Shown: positions 47,339 through 57,960 of the stretch, piece after piece
Numbering within the stretch: the first letter of the stretch is position 1
How the letters are laid out: every line of letters begins with the position of its first letter
Assembly: GCF_037975245.1 (NCBI RefSeq)
Contig: NC_092562.1
Span: 10,643,001 to 10,707,000 of the forward strand
Length of the DNA: 64,000 bases
Direction of reading: 5' to 3'
Source: Apostichopus japonicus
Taxonomy: Eukaryota > Echinodermata > Holothuroidea > Aspidochirotida > Stichopodidae
Position numbers and translations under genes: made by a program
Notes under the pieces: model-generated
Told to the model about the DNA's origin: nothing
Seen by the model: the letters and a program-made list of their open reading frames with translations, nothing else
Database searches by the model: none

Positions 47339-48400
47339 CTGCCGTCTCTATGCTGTCTTCAGTCTCTGCAAGGTCTGCGAGTCCTTTTCATTGCCACAAT
47401 TTTCAAAACAATGACAAAGACATAAAGTCGGGATTACTTTATTCCCAGCACCTTCCAAACCCAATTGTGTACATAACTTTTTTTGTGACACATAGTTTTA
47501 TTTATGACTCACAATGCTTCCAACTAGAAAGAGACTTCAAAATCATTTCAAATTGTGTCTGAAAAACCAATCTCCAGACATTTAGACCAAAAAAAGCAGG
47601 GCTTAATTGGAGGTAAAGATCAACTTATCTTGGACTTAAGAATCTGCAGTTTTGGCCTCAAACATATCGCTCAAAAAGCTCCTTACTGTTACCTAATCCG
47701 ACTGCTATGGTCATAAAATGACCGCTGTTCAATAAAATACTTGAAGGTTGAGTTCTTTATTCTTCTGTGGTCCTGTAGAGGTTGATACTAAATTGCAGTG
47801 TGCTATTCCCGTATTTGATATATTTGCTTTAGTAAATAAGTTCCAGGAGGGCGATATATTTTCCATTCAGTATTGAAGATCATTCCCAAATATGTTGTTT
47901 CCATCCGTTCCAAAAATATTCTTCCTTACTTCTGACTGTTCAGTTCACTGTAGAATCCTTTGCCAATGTCCTAGCTCAATAGGTTATTTTTTTTATTTAT
48001 TTTTATTTTTTCCTTAATGTGCCAATCCTTTCTATTAAATTTCCCTTTGTTCTCTACCCCTACCATGTGTAAACTGTTTTTCCTATCTCACTCCCAGAGT
48101 ATCAATACACATATGTCCTTTGTTCCAAAGAAGGTTTTCACACCATGGAGGTCTGTTTTTACCTCCATGTTCACACTTAATTACCCTCTGAGTTATCCTT
48201 TTTCCATCAATGACCCGGGTCATTGATGGAAAAAGGCCTGTGGTTACCTAGCAACCCAGATAGATCAAGTAGCCGATTTATACCCCCTTTGACTTAGTGT
48301 GCACTGTAAGTGCTTTACCATTGAAATATGTGCAGTACCACAAATTCAACAATATAGGGCAATAAAAATCTTTATGAAAATACACTAAGTAAGAGCATAC
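47338..48400. other. Unique middle of the 3.7-kb element
   Basis: No convincing ORF; T-rich tract at 47985-48015 and the 40-bp palindrome at 48197. Confidence 0.5.
48197..48236. other. Perfect 40-bp palindrome
   Basis: CCTTTTTCCATCAATGACCC is followed directly by its exact reverse complement, with no spacer. It lies inside the 3.7-kb element, left of the 130-bp array. Confidence 0.9.
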
Positions 48401-49125
48401 ATTTATATCCAATATATATCTGGCTTAATATGGCCAGATAAAACTTTATCTGGATAGACTCTATGTCCAGGTATATCAAGATATATCTGGCTTTATATGG
48501 CCATATCAAACTTTATATGCGTATCTGGATTGACTCTATATCCAGTCATATCTGGCTTTATATGGCCATATCAAACTTGATATGGATATCTGGCTAACAA
48601 TTATATCAAGATATATCTGGCTTTATATGGCCATATCAAACTTTATATGCGTATCTGGATTGACTCTATATCCAGTTATATCTGGCTTTATATGGCCATA
48701 TCAAACTTGATATGGATATCTGGCTAACAATTATATCAAGATATATCTGGCTTTATATGGCCATATCAAACTTTATATGCGTATCTGGATTGACTCTATA
48801 TCCAGTTATATCTGGCTTTATATGGCCATATCAAACTTGATATGGATATCTGGCTAACAATTATATCAAGATATATCTGGCTTTATATGGCCATATCAAA
48901 CTTTATATGCGTATCTGGATTGACTCTATATCCAGTTATATCTGGCTTTATATGGCCATATCAAAATGTATATGGATATCTGGATTACAATTATATCAAG
49001 ATATATCTGGCTTTTTATGGCCATATCAAACTTGATATGGATATCTGGATTACAATTATATCAAGATATATCTGGCTTTATATGGTCATATCAAATTTAA
49101 CTATCCAGATATAGCCAGATATAAA
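48400..49125. repeat. 130-bp tandem array, about five units
   Basis: TATATCAAGATATATCTGGC recurs at 48471, 48601, 48731, 48861 and 48991 (130 bp apart), then after 66 bp. Units contain TTTATATGGCCATATCAAAC and GGATTGACTCTATATCCAG. Confidence 0.93.
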
Positions 49126-49150
49126 ACCAGATATGGAATTTTGAGTAAGG

Positions 49151-49385
49151 GCTACCTCTCCTCTTCCCCTGTTGGTTTCTTTCTTTCTTATCTCCATCAC
49201 CATGCTCATTAACCTGTCTGTATTCTGTGCGTGTTGTTGTCCCTTCTATTACTGTTACTTGTCATTCAGCCTTTGAAGAAGATCCTGCTAGGATCAAAAC
49301 GTCAGGCCAACTGACTTTTACACATTCTCCTACACAGGCTCTCTAGTGGATAAGCAGTTTTCTAACCGTTTTATTTTATCAAAAG
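49151..49385 (+). mobile_element. Penelope 3' tail, plus orientation, right piece
   Basis: CTACCTCTCCTCTTCCCC through GATCCTGCTAGGATC, AAAACGTCAGGCC and GGATAAGCAGTTTTCTAACC match 39530-39790. There is a ~40-bp deletion around 49195. Confidence 0.87.
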
Positions 49386-50149
49386 AAAAAAGGATATATT
49401 TGATGAAATTCTAAGTACAGAGCATCAAACATTCCAAAATAAATCAGGTTTTTTCAAGGATACATTCAGAAGAAGCTTTTGATGGACAATGTAAACTTTT
49501 TGAAAAGAATTTTTGAAAAACACCCACTGTGATTACAACTTCCTGGAGTACTAGTGGAAAGTCTATAGCATGCAGTCGAAATAGGTTACATTCAATCACC
49601 CATATCTCAATTTAGGGGCAGGATATCATTGAAAATGAGGTTTTCAACTAGCAGTGTGGAATATTTTTCATTGTTTACGTAAATATCACATTATTTGTAA
49701 CCAGAAAATCTTTTCAATAGCTGTCTTCTGCCACAGAAGCCAAAGGTTACTGGGGGTCAAAATGTGAGCCGTAATGTAGTTTGATACTGAAATTGGATGA
49801 TCTTAGTCATTACGCGGGCAACTACGGCAGCTCTATTAGAGTGACAGGGTATTTCTTGCCCGTCAGTAATGGGGAACTTCAAGAGGCCCAAACCGTAAGA
49901 GGTAGGGTCTCCATGACAATTTGTCGTTGATGCTGTTGTTTGAATGTATCCTTTAAAGGAGAGCACACCACTTTGGAATTTGTAAAATATGGACAACCTA
50001 ATTACAAATTACGTGCATCACAAGAAAATTGACATAATTGTATATGCTCTTGCAACGATCATACGTTGACAAATACATAAATAAACTCAGGTTAGTATCT
50101 AGAGACAATCTTTTAGTGAAACAGAATAACTGTCTATGTAAATCCTTAC
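49386..50149. other. RPTP intron, nothing recognised
   Basis: Unique-looking sequence. Confidence 0.45.
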
Positions 50150-50278
50150 CTATGCAGATCAATTGTGGTTCAGCCAGCACAAATCCTGCCTCACAGTTAC
50201 ACGTAAAGCTTCCAAATGTATTCTCACAGAGCGCGTTGGACGGGCAGCGATCCAAGCCCTGCAAGCATTCATCGATAT
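50150..50278 (-). CDS. Calcium-binding EGF exon 7 of RPTP
   Basis: It begins D-I-D-E-C, with core ENTFGSFTCNCEAGF and six cysteines. The donor is GTAAG and the acceptor ...TTTACAG; phase 1-1. Confidence 0.93.
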
Positions 50279-51410
50279 CTGTAAATGGAATGGAGGGTTT
50301 CTCTTTACATAAAAACTCAAGAAGGAATGGATCTCTTCCTGTGTCCAGTGTACCCCTGGTGGGATCAAAAACCTTAGTTCATGTCATGATCAAACAAGGC
50401 ATCCTCTGGGAGTTGATAGAGGGGAGGGGGAGTTTCTATTTTCATAAACGCTCAAGAACGAATGGATCCCTTCCTGTGTCAGGGTACCCCTGGTGGGATC
50501 AAAAACCTTAGTTCAATGTCATGATCAAACAAGGCAACATATGGGAGTTACAATTAGATACAATTATATCAGAGGACAAATGGTGAAAGTTCTGAATTTG
50601 TGACAGCGTCTCATGTAAGGAGATAACTGATCCGTTTTGATTTGAAGCACATATGAAGTAAATGACACTAAGTTCTAACAATGAGGATTCAGTCATCTTC
50701 ACAGATGCATCTAGGATTCAGTCATTCAGTTCACAGTTCAACTGACAAAGCATTACTGCCACTCAAAAGAGTGGTCAGCAACAATGAGACAGTGTTAATA
50801 GTCTCTTTTATCACTCCTGAATGTCTACAGAGCAAGTAGAGGAACATCAGGACCTCCAGGTAGTTAGTTTTCAAAAATGTTTCTAGTGACTTTTTAACAT
50901 GCTAAAGTTTGGTGCCGATATACTGACGACCTATAAACACACTAGCAGTACAAGGATTTCAGTTATTTGAATTGGTTTTCCCTTCTCATGTGTAGATAGA
51001 TGTTCACTATGAATATCACTAGCAGCAGCAGATAACTGCAGCCTGTAGATTCATTCTTTGTCAACAGTCAGCGTGTACCTGCTGCACCTCTATATGAAGA
51101 AAAGAAGACACATTCCACCTGCTTTATCAGTGCACTTTAAACTATATGCCTTTTGATTTTACTTTTGTTTCATGGACCAGCTCATCGGACTGGGCTGTTA
51201 GAGACATCGGATCAGCGTTCATTCTATCATGAAGATATCTGGTGAAAACTTGACAGCTTGTTTTTCCTTATTTTCTTTCATTTTCACATTTTGAGCAGAG
51301 CAAAACATTTCAATGAAATCTTATCTCTTCCAGGCAATACTTTAAACCCATAAATTATTTAATCAAGAACACACATACACACAAGAAAAGTAAGATAGTT
51401 GCACTCTGAC
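50279..51410. other. RPTP intron with a short local duplication
   Basis: Two copies of AAACTCAAGAAGGAATGGATC-like sequence with GTACCCCTGGTGGGATC and AAAAACCTTAGTTC occur at about 50300-50390 and 50420-50530 (about 130 bp apart). Nothing else is seen. Confidence 0.7.
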
Positions 51411-51545
51411 CTGCACAGACACCTTGGTTTAGAGCCAATCCATTTCCACAAGAACACAAGAAAGACCCGTCTGTGTTCTGACACTCAAGTCCCAAGTTAC
51501 TACACTGTACCACTCCAATACCTTGGCTAGCACATTCGTTGATGT
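51411..51545 (-). CDS. Calcium-binding EGF exon 6 of RPTP
   Basis: It begins D-I-N-E-C, with core QNTDGSFLCSCGNG and six cysteines. At 135 bp it is one of the two longest EGF exons. The donor is GTCAG and the acceptor ...CTTTGCAG; phase 1-1. Confidence 0.92.
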
Positions 51546-51899
51546 CTGCAAAGGAAAGCAAAAATCGCTCTATTAATTAAGTTGAAAATTACTTACTACC
51601 AAACATTCTGTTCTTCCTTGAAGCGCGGACGAGAGGAAATTGACTAAGATTTCTGATAATTTGAGATAATTAATAATGTTAATGGGTGCCTTTAGTGTAA
51701 TGCTCATCTGGAATGGGTAATCCCCACAGCAGGTTTCTTTTGCTTGCGATTGGCTAGTTTGCCCGCACACATACTGCCATTCATAGTTATTATCCATCAT
51801 TTTCAATGCAACTCACAAGGCAATAACCTTTCGCTGAAGTTTCATCTCATTGGGGGCACACGCAGCCATATTTTGTGTATGTGATAATAATAATGTTCA

Positions 51900-52155
51900 A
51901 AGACAATATATTGCCCCAGGTCAATGATAACCTGTCCCAGAGACAATCCCTCCAGTCGGCTGGAGTGATATACTGATGAAAAGTTAATTCACAGGTCCCC
52001 ATTTAACCCCTGCAGGGTGGAGAGAGGCAATTGAGATAAAGCATCTTGCCCAAGGACACAAGGTAATGAAATAGGCAGGAATCGAACCAGCATTCCTTGG
52101 CTCACAAGTCCGATGCCTTGGCCAATTGGCCACCGTGCTCTCAATACATAGGACA
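51900..52155 (-). repeat. tRNA-derived SINE
   Basis: On the minus strand GAGAGCACGG, then TGGCCAATTGGCCAAGGC (A box), then TGCTGGTTCGATTCCTGCC (B box), then a body with CCTTGTGTCCTTGGGCAAG. Its tRNA-like head at the 5' end and unrelated tail are the layout of a SINE. Confidence 0.75.
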
Positions 52156-52597
52156 GAGACAGATGTCACAGAGGAAAGAGAGAGGGGTTTTCCATTAAAT
52201 TTCTTGTTTCATTCTCCAACTAGTTTAATAGTTGTCTAATAACTTGACTTAGTACATCTCTTTTATGTGGCCCTCTACCTGTAACTTGATTTTGTTACAG
52301 ATAGCACCAGAGGACATCTTTGTTGGGAAACGTGCTTCCCTTGTGTGGTACCACTACACACACTACACAACCCCCTTGGCTAATTATGACCTTAATTGCG
52401 CTGTTGGCCTGAACATATTGCTGCAATATAATGACGACTGGTAAACACTAAACGAGAAGAAAGTAATATCAACTGTGCCATTGAATGACCTTGCATTCAT
52501 CTTTATTCAGTGTGGAATATTGTTATATACCTAGGACAGCAGTAATAATAACAAAGCACACAAAAGTTCATATTAGTTTACTGGAAACACACAGTAC

Positions 52598-52720
52598 CTT
52601 GACAAACGTTAGAAGGGTTTGCTTGAAATCCGTCTTGGCAGACACACGCAAAACTGCCAGCAGTATTTTGGCAAACAGTGTTTGCACCGATGCAAGGGTG
52701 TGTCAAGCACTCATCTACAT
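52598..52720 (-). CDS. Calcium-binding EGF exon 5 of RPTP
   Basis: It begins D-V-D-E-C, with core QNTAGSFACVCQDGF and six cysteines. The acceptor is ...TTTTTTTAG and the donor GTACTG; phase 1-1. Its upstream intron holds segmental-duplication copy B and the 5-kb inverted-repeat element. Confidence 0.92.
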
Positions 52721-52744
52721 CTAAAAAAAGAAAAAGGGAAAAAA

Positions 52745-52958
52745 AATTCTGCTCACACAGAGGAACAATTCTATAAATAAAACACAGAAAATAGTCTTCT
52801 TATTTCCTATGTGAGCTTTTACCATAATCTGCAAGAAACAGCGGTATCATGTGCCCCCTGCAGTTGGAACCAGAGCATATTTCATCAGTGTTCAGGGTGA
52901 CAAGTATAGCCGATAGAGGACCCCTTCAGGGAACGCTACTTTTAATATTCGATTCAGA
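52745..52958 (-). pseudogene. LINE RT relic, duplication copy B, first part
   Basis: Matches 36815-37025. It is cut by the 5-kb element and continues at 58037. Confidence 0.6.
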
Positions 52959-52984
52959 CCCTGGTAGAAATTCCAGTAGAACCC

Positions 52985-53470
52985 AGTTAAAAAAATCAAC
53001 TAGGTTCTACTAAGGCCTACTATGTTTAACTGGTTTTTAACTGTGTTTAACTGGGTCTTACTGGGTTCCAACTGGACTATCCTGTGCATGAGCTAGGTTC
53101 AACTGGGTTTACACAATGTTCAACTGGGTTTGTTCAGACCCAACTGAATTTGAACTATGTTTGAACTGATCCAGTTGGGCTTCAACTAGGTTTCACTGGT
53201 TTTTGCACTATCCCAACTGGGTTTGAACTATGTTGACCGGTGAACTTGCCCTGTTGGGGTTGAACAAGGTTTCATTGGTTTTGCACTGGCCCAACTGGGT
53301 TTGGACTATTGGCTGGTGAACTGACCCAGCTGGGTTTTTACTAGGTTTTACTGCTTTGCACAAGCCCAACTGCAGGGGGTTTGAACTATGTTTACTGGTG
53401 AACTTGCTCTGTTGGGGTTGAACTAGGTTTCACACTGGCCCAACTGGGTTTGGACTATGTTGACTGCTTT
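52985..53470. repeat. Left subterminal array of the 5.1-kb element
   Basis: About six imperfect ~75-bp units containing CCCAACTGGGTTTGAACTAT and GTTTCACTGGTTTTGCAC. Confidence 0.8.
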
Positions 53471-54870
53471 TATTTTAGGCGTAATTATCGAGAATATTAT
53501 AATGTAAGTTCGTAAGCAGTAACCGTATCGTAATATATTGAAAATGCTAAATTAGCCAACGTATGAGGGTGTAAAATAAATCTTTGTCATATTTATCACA
53601 GTTATGATTAAACGATTACACTTTTGTACCGCAATGATTGAAAATATGAAATATTTACTATTTAATAAATTTGAAAAAATTATGTTTTACTTTCTTCGGC
53701 GATATTTGAACAATTGATAGGCAAAATGCCTTCCTAGTGCAAAATGGTATGATCCGACTAAATTTGAACTTTGACATTTGTCTTGCGTTAGCGCTAAATT
53801 TATAAATTCCGAAACCGCAAACCACCTACGCCAACAGAAGCTTTGCAGAATCGCATTTGTAGCCGATTTTACCAACATTTCCAAATTATTACCGCGGCTA
53901 AGTTCACTCCTTTGTGATCTTGCAGTATCTTTATATTATTGACACATACTTGTAACGTTATAATTGATTGTAAACGTGCTCTTTATCATAAATATTTGAA
54001 TTGAACAGAAACTTTATATATAGCCTAGTGGCCTAGGACTATAGTATAGGCTAGGCCAAGGTATACTACATGGTACATTTACTAACGTTACACACATCCT
54101 AACGTTATAGTTGCCTAGCTTATAGGGGCCTAACCTAGTTATACTCAAGTTAACACCTATATTTAGCCGCGTGATTTTAGGAAAGCTATCGTCAACTAGC
54201 AAACATAATGGCAATTTCTTAAGGTGTCACAAACAATAGAGGCTCACAGATATTCCAAAATTTACGCAATTGTCTTGATTGTTGTTGTTTCAAACATGAA
54301 GTGTCCTATTGGCATAATAACATACTTTGCGAAAGTCATTAGTAAAGTATACAGCATACACGTATATGCTAAAATTGTGAGGATGCCCTACACTGAACAT
54401 TATACGATCAATCTAATTTCAAGTGAGGCTTCATTTGTACAGTGTAAGATGGTCAGCTCTTACATAAAGTTTTGTTTTGTACCATAGTTTTAATTGTTTA
54501 TTAGTTAATGTACAGTGCTCACTGTACAGAGGGCTATACATTTGGACAGTATATTTGTATGTTGTCTTGTGGCAGCAAAAGGGTGGTTAACACCTCTCTC
54601 TCTCTTCTGGGTTGCTAGGCAACTATCTTGTTCTTCCTGGAAATTAGCCCTCACAGGAAATGGGGTCTGTGTGTATATATTTTAGGAACAAACGACTTTT
54701 GTGAGGGTATAGTGAGTTAGGCAGTTGGCTATGAGTATCTGAGCAAGGCAGTTGTAAAAGAAGAGAAAGATAGTTTTAATGGCTGGATAGTTTGTTTTAA
54801 ACCTTAATTTACATAGTTCAAGTTACTGTAGACCTTATTATTTTATGGAAGTTGTGATATTCATCTGACA
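53471..54870. other. Left interior of the 5.1-kb element
   Basis: AT-rich, no coding frame with recognisable motifs. An imperfect inverted pair, GCCTAGTGGCCTAGG and TAGGCTAGGCC, lies at about 54022-54060. Confidence 0.5.
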
Positions 54871-55013
54871 GTCTGGGACACTATTTTATTATTGAACCTT
54901 GGTTTAGTCATGATATTGTCCAAGCTAAGAAAGTTAGGAGACAGCACGAGCATCAGTGGCGCAAAACAGGTTTATCTGTTCATAGAGAACTTTTTAAGGA
55001 ACATTGTAAAGTT

Positions 55014-56864
55014 GTGCGGAACAAAATTTGTATTGCAAGGAGAAATTATTACGCCACTATTATTGCGGATACATCATCTCCTAAAGATCTTTTCAAGACT
55101 GTTGATTTTCTTTCAAATAAACAGAAGTGTGCCATCCTGCCGAACTATTCCTGCCATACAGAGTTATCTGAGAGATTCTCCCTTTATTTTTCCAAGAAGA
55201 TCTCGGAACTTTGCACTATGTTAAATCGTCAAGGCCTTCATCTTTCTGCAAATTGTTTAACTGAGCCATCGCCTGCATCTTCGTTCGACAGTTTCTCTGA
55301 AGCTACTGAAGATGAAATACTTAAAATTATCAAAAACTCTCCATCAAAATCGTGTATGCTTGATCCGCTGCCAACATGGTTAGCTAAAGGTTGTTCAGCA
55401 GAACTCATTCTTCTCATCACGAATATTGTCAATACTTCTATGTCAACAGGAACCGTACCTGATTCCTTTAAGGTTGCTCATGTGACTCCTGTACTTAAAA
55501 AGACCAGCTTAGATAGAAACTGTTTAAAAAATTATCGCCCTATTTCGAACTTGAGTTTCGTTTCAAAGGTTTTGGAAAAGACAGTTTTATCTCGATTAAT
55601 GGATTATCTTACACAGGAGAATCTTCTCGAACCATACCAGTCAGCTTATAAGTCTGGTCACAGTACGGAAACTGCCCTCAAGGCAGTTCATAATTTTCTT
55701 ACATCCAAGCTTGATGAAGACTGCTTTGTCCTTTTAGTTCTTTTAGACTTATCATCAGCTTTTGATACAGTTAATCATTCCATTTTGTTAGAAAGACTGC
55801 AGTCAAAGTATCGATTAGGTGGTACTGTTCTATCCTGGTTCAATTCTTATATTACTGAGCGTTATCAACAGGTGAAAATTGAAGATGTTCTCTCGTCTCC
55901 TCGTCCATTAGTTACTGGTGTTCCACAGGGCTCTGTACTTGGACCTGTTCTTTTTTCTTTATATCTTGCGGAGTTGAGTGATATTATTCGGCACCATGGT
56001 GTTCATTTCCATCATTATGCGGATGATACTCAATTACTTCTTGCTTTCGATAAGGATGATGTGCCAAATGCTTTTCATAAAATGGAAACCTGTATAAGTG
56101 CTGTAAACACTTGGCTTACAACTAATCAGTTGAAACTAAACTGTGATAAAACAGAGTTTATTGTTTTTCGATCACGTTTCTCTGAAGTTACACCTAATTT
56201 TCCATCACTTACTGTTGGTAAAGACTCTATTAATATCTCCTCAACTGTTAGAAACCTTGGTGCATATTTCGACCAGACCATGTCACTTGAAAATCACGTT
56301 ACTAATCTCTGTCGTTCTGCAAATTGGCAACTTAGGAAAATCAGTTTGATGAGGAATTACCTCGATAATAAGACTTGCGAGATACTGGTCCATGCGTTTG
56401 TGACATCAAAGCTTGATTTTCTTAATTCACTTTTATTTGGCCTTCCTGATTCGACCATCAAGAAACTCCGAAAGATCCTAAACACCGCTGCCCGTATTGT
56501 GAAAAGGAAAGGAAGAAAGTGCCGCACCACCCCACTTCTGAGGGAACTTCATTGGCTACCTGTCAGCTACAGAATCCAGTATAAAATACTTCTTCTCACC
56601 TTCTGTGCTCATCATCTTGAACGGCCTATGTACCTGTCACAACTTCTCTTGCCATATACTCCAACTCGCACACTTCGTTCCTCCAACAAACTGTTTTTAA
56701 CTGTTCCAAAACCACGATTGAAGAACTATGGTTACAGAAGCTTCCAATACTCTGGGTCTTATCTCTGGAACAAGTTACCAGATCACATTCGAACATGCTA
56801 TAAACTTTCTACTTTCAAAAGTCTACTTAAGACCCATTTTTTCACTTGTTCTTTTGTAAATTAA
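55014..56864 (+). CDS. LINE reverse transcriptase (616 codons, open)
   Basis: Residues: fingers motifs KVAHVTPVLKK and NYRPISNLSFVSKVLE at about 160-190; LLDLSSAFDTVNH (motif A) near 250; GVPQGSVLGPVLFSLYL (motif B) near 305; YADDTQLLLAF (catalytic YADD) near 340; NLGAYFDQTMSLENHV near 410. The C-terminal region has LNTAARIVKRKGRKC, TPLLRELHWLPVSYRIQYK and SGSYLWNKLPDHIR. The ATG is internal: in-frame coding extends upstream to about 54885. All RT catalytic acids are present and the frame is open, so this is a fairly young insertion. Confidence 0.93.
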   Translation: MRNKICIARRNYYATIIADTSSPKDLFKTVDFLSNKQKCAILPNYSCHTELSERFSLYFSKKISELCTMLNRQGLHLSANCLTEPSPASSFDSFSEATEDEILKIIKNSPSKSCMLDPLPTWLAKGCSAELILLITNIVNTSMSTGTVPDSFKVAHVTPVLKKTSLDRNCLKNYRPISNLSFVSKVLEKTVLSRLMDYLTQENLLEPYQSAYKSGHSTETALKAVHNFLTSKLDEDCFVLLVLLDLSSAFDTVNHSILLERLQSKYRLGGTVLSWFNSYITERYQQVKIEDVLSSPRPLVTGVPQGSVLGPVLFSLYLAELSDIIRHHGVHFHHYADDTQLLLAFDKDDVPNAFHKMETCISAVNTWLTTNQLKLNCDKTEFIVFRSRFSEVTPNFPSLTVGKDSINISSTVRNLGAYFDQTMSLENHVTNLCRSANWQLRKISLMRNYLDNKTCEILVHAFVTSKLDFLNSLLFGLPDSTIKKLRKILNTAARIVKRKGRKCRTTPLLRELHWLPVSYRIQYKILLLTFCAHHLERPMYLSQLLLPYTPTRTLRSSNKLFLTVPKPRLKNYGYRSFQYSGSYLWNKLPDHIRTCYKLSTFKSLLKTHFFTCSFVN

Positions 56865-56876
56865 TTTACTTTCTTT

Positions 56877-56935
56877 GTAAAGCGCTTTGAGCAGTAACTT
56901 TTGTTTACTGATTTGGCGCTATATAAGTCTCATTT
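56877..56935 (+). other. LINE 3' stem-loop
   Basis: TAAAGCGCTTTGAGCAGTAA followed, about 20 bases on, by GGCGCTATATAAG. It resembles the conserved 3' hairpin recognised by L2/CR1-type reverse transcriptases. Confidence 0.6.
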
Positions 56936-56956
56936 ATTATTATTATTATTATTATA

Positions 56957-57062
56957 AAGGATATTATTTTACAATAAAGGATATTCCAGGACACCATCAC
57001 TTATAAATTATTTTACAATAAAGGATATTCCGGGACTCCATCACTTGTAAAGGACATTATTT
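56957..57062. repeat. Short tandem repeat after the LINE
   Basis: AATAAAGGATATTCC(A/G)GGAC and CATCACTT recur (56982 and 57018), with further weaker copies up to about 57140. Confidence 0.75.
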
Positions 57063-57140
57063 TACTACAAATGTTATTGACATTATTTTACTGAAAGGAT
57101 AACCTGGAACACTATTTCATATAAATTAAAGGATACTATT

Positions 57141-57595
57141 TTGTTGGGATCGGACATTCATAATACAATTTATGGTGAATTGGTGAGTATCTGAAGTCGT
57201 GGAAGATCTGAGGTTGTAGAATACTTGATGTCACCAGCAGGCCAACTCACCAGAACAGACATTTAAATTAAGTGTATATCCTTATATTTTGGGTGCGCAC
57301 CTCACGACTGTAAGTTGTTTTATTTAATTCTTTGACTGGGCCCAGATCAGCTGTACATTGTTTGTTATTCATAATTATAATTTCTTTTGATCCAATCCAG
57401 GTGAGTTCTCCATATTTTATGTGTCTTGCTCTGTGTTTGGTCATCACACCAAACCCAGAGTTCTCTGATCAAGAACAAACATTTATTTTCAGTGGCTAAC
57501 ACCCTTACATACAGTATAGATCTACTGTAAAAAAAAACAACTTTAAAGTGTGGTGTTATATTGTGTAGATAACACCAGTTGAGAATCCCAGTTCA
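57141..57595. other. Right interior of the 5.1-kb element
   Basis: No gene motif seen. Confidence 0.45.
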
Positions 57596-57599
57596 AACT

Positions 57600-57960
57600 A
57601 TTGAAAAAAATATAAGCAGTAAAACATAATTCACCCAGTTTAACCAAGCAAAACATAGTTGACCCAGGTGAACCCAGTAAAACTTAGTTGACCCAGTAAA
57701 ACATAGTTGAACCACTTGGACCCAGTAATACATAGTTGAGCCAGTTGGACCCAGTAAAACATAGTTGAACCAGTTGGACCCAGTAGAACATAGTTGAACC
57801 AGTTGGACCCAGTAAAACATAGTTGAACCAGTTGGACCCAGTAAAATATAGGTTAACCAGTTGGGAACCCCAGTAAAACATAGTTGAACCAGTTGGGAAC
57901 CCCAGTAAAACATAGTTGAACCAGTTGGGAACCCCAGTTCACCCATTTCAACCTAGTTCA
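57600..57960. repeat. Right subterminal array of the 5.1-kb element
   Basis: About ten copies of a ~29-bp unit, GTTGAACCAGTTGGACCC plus AGTAAAACATA, inverted relative to the left array. Long ORFs here (LLGPTGSTMFYWVQ...) are artefacts. Confidence 0.9.

Larger units (their letters stand above)
45440..49150. mobile_element. 3.7-kb element with terminal inverted repeats and internal arrays
   Basis: The left end CCTTACTCAAAATCC is mirrored at the right end (GGAATTTTGAGTAAGG). Inside are a 26-bp array on the left, a unique middle (47338-48400) and a 130-bp array on the right. Both arrays are built on ATATCTGGC and TATATGGCCATATC motifs. It splits a Penelope tail whose uninterrupted form is at 39478-39560. 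No transposase ORF is visible, so it is non-autonomous. I see no clear target-site duplication. Confidence 0.8.
54880..56960 (+). mobile_element. 5'-truncated CR1/L2-like LINE nested in the 5.1-kb element
   Basis: Coding runs from about 54885 (EPWFSHDIVQAKKVRRQHEH frame) to 56864. Then a short 3' UTR with AGCGCTTTGAGCAG and GGCGCTATATAAG, which can pair as a stem-loop, then a TTA microsatellite at about 56932-56956. That is the usual 3' end for L2/CR1-type LINEs. The endonuclease is missing. Confidence 0.9.

Noticed and set aside
47350-48226. Small ORFs in the middle of the 3.7-kb element as a transposase
   Set aside because: All under 75 codons with no DDE or other catalytic motif seen.
57593-57946. 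117-residue ORF repeating LLGPTGSTMFYWVQ
   Set aside because: An artefact of the 29-bp array inside the 5.1-kb element.
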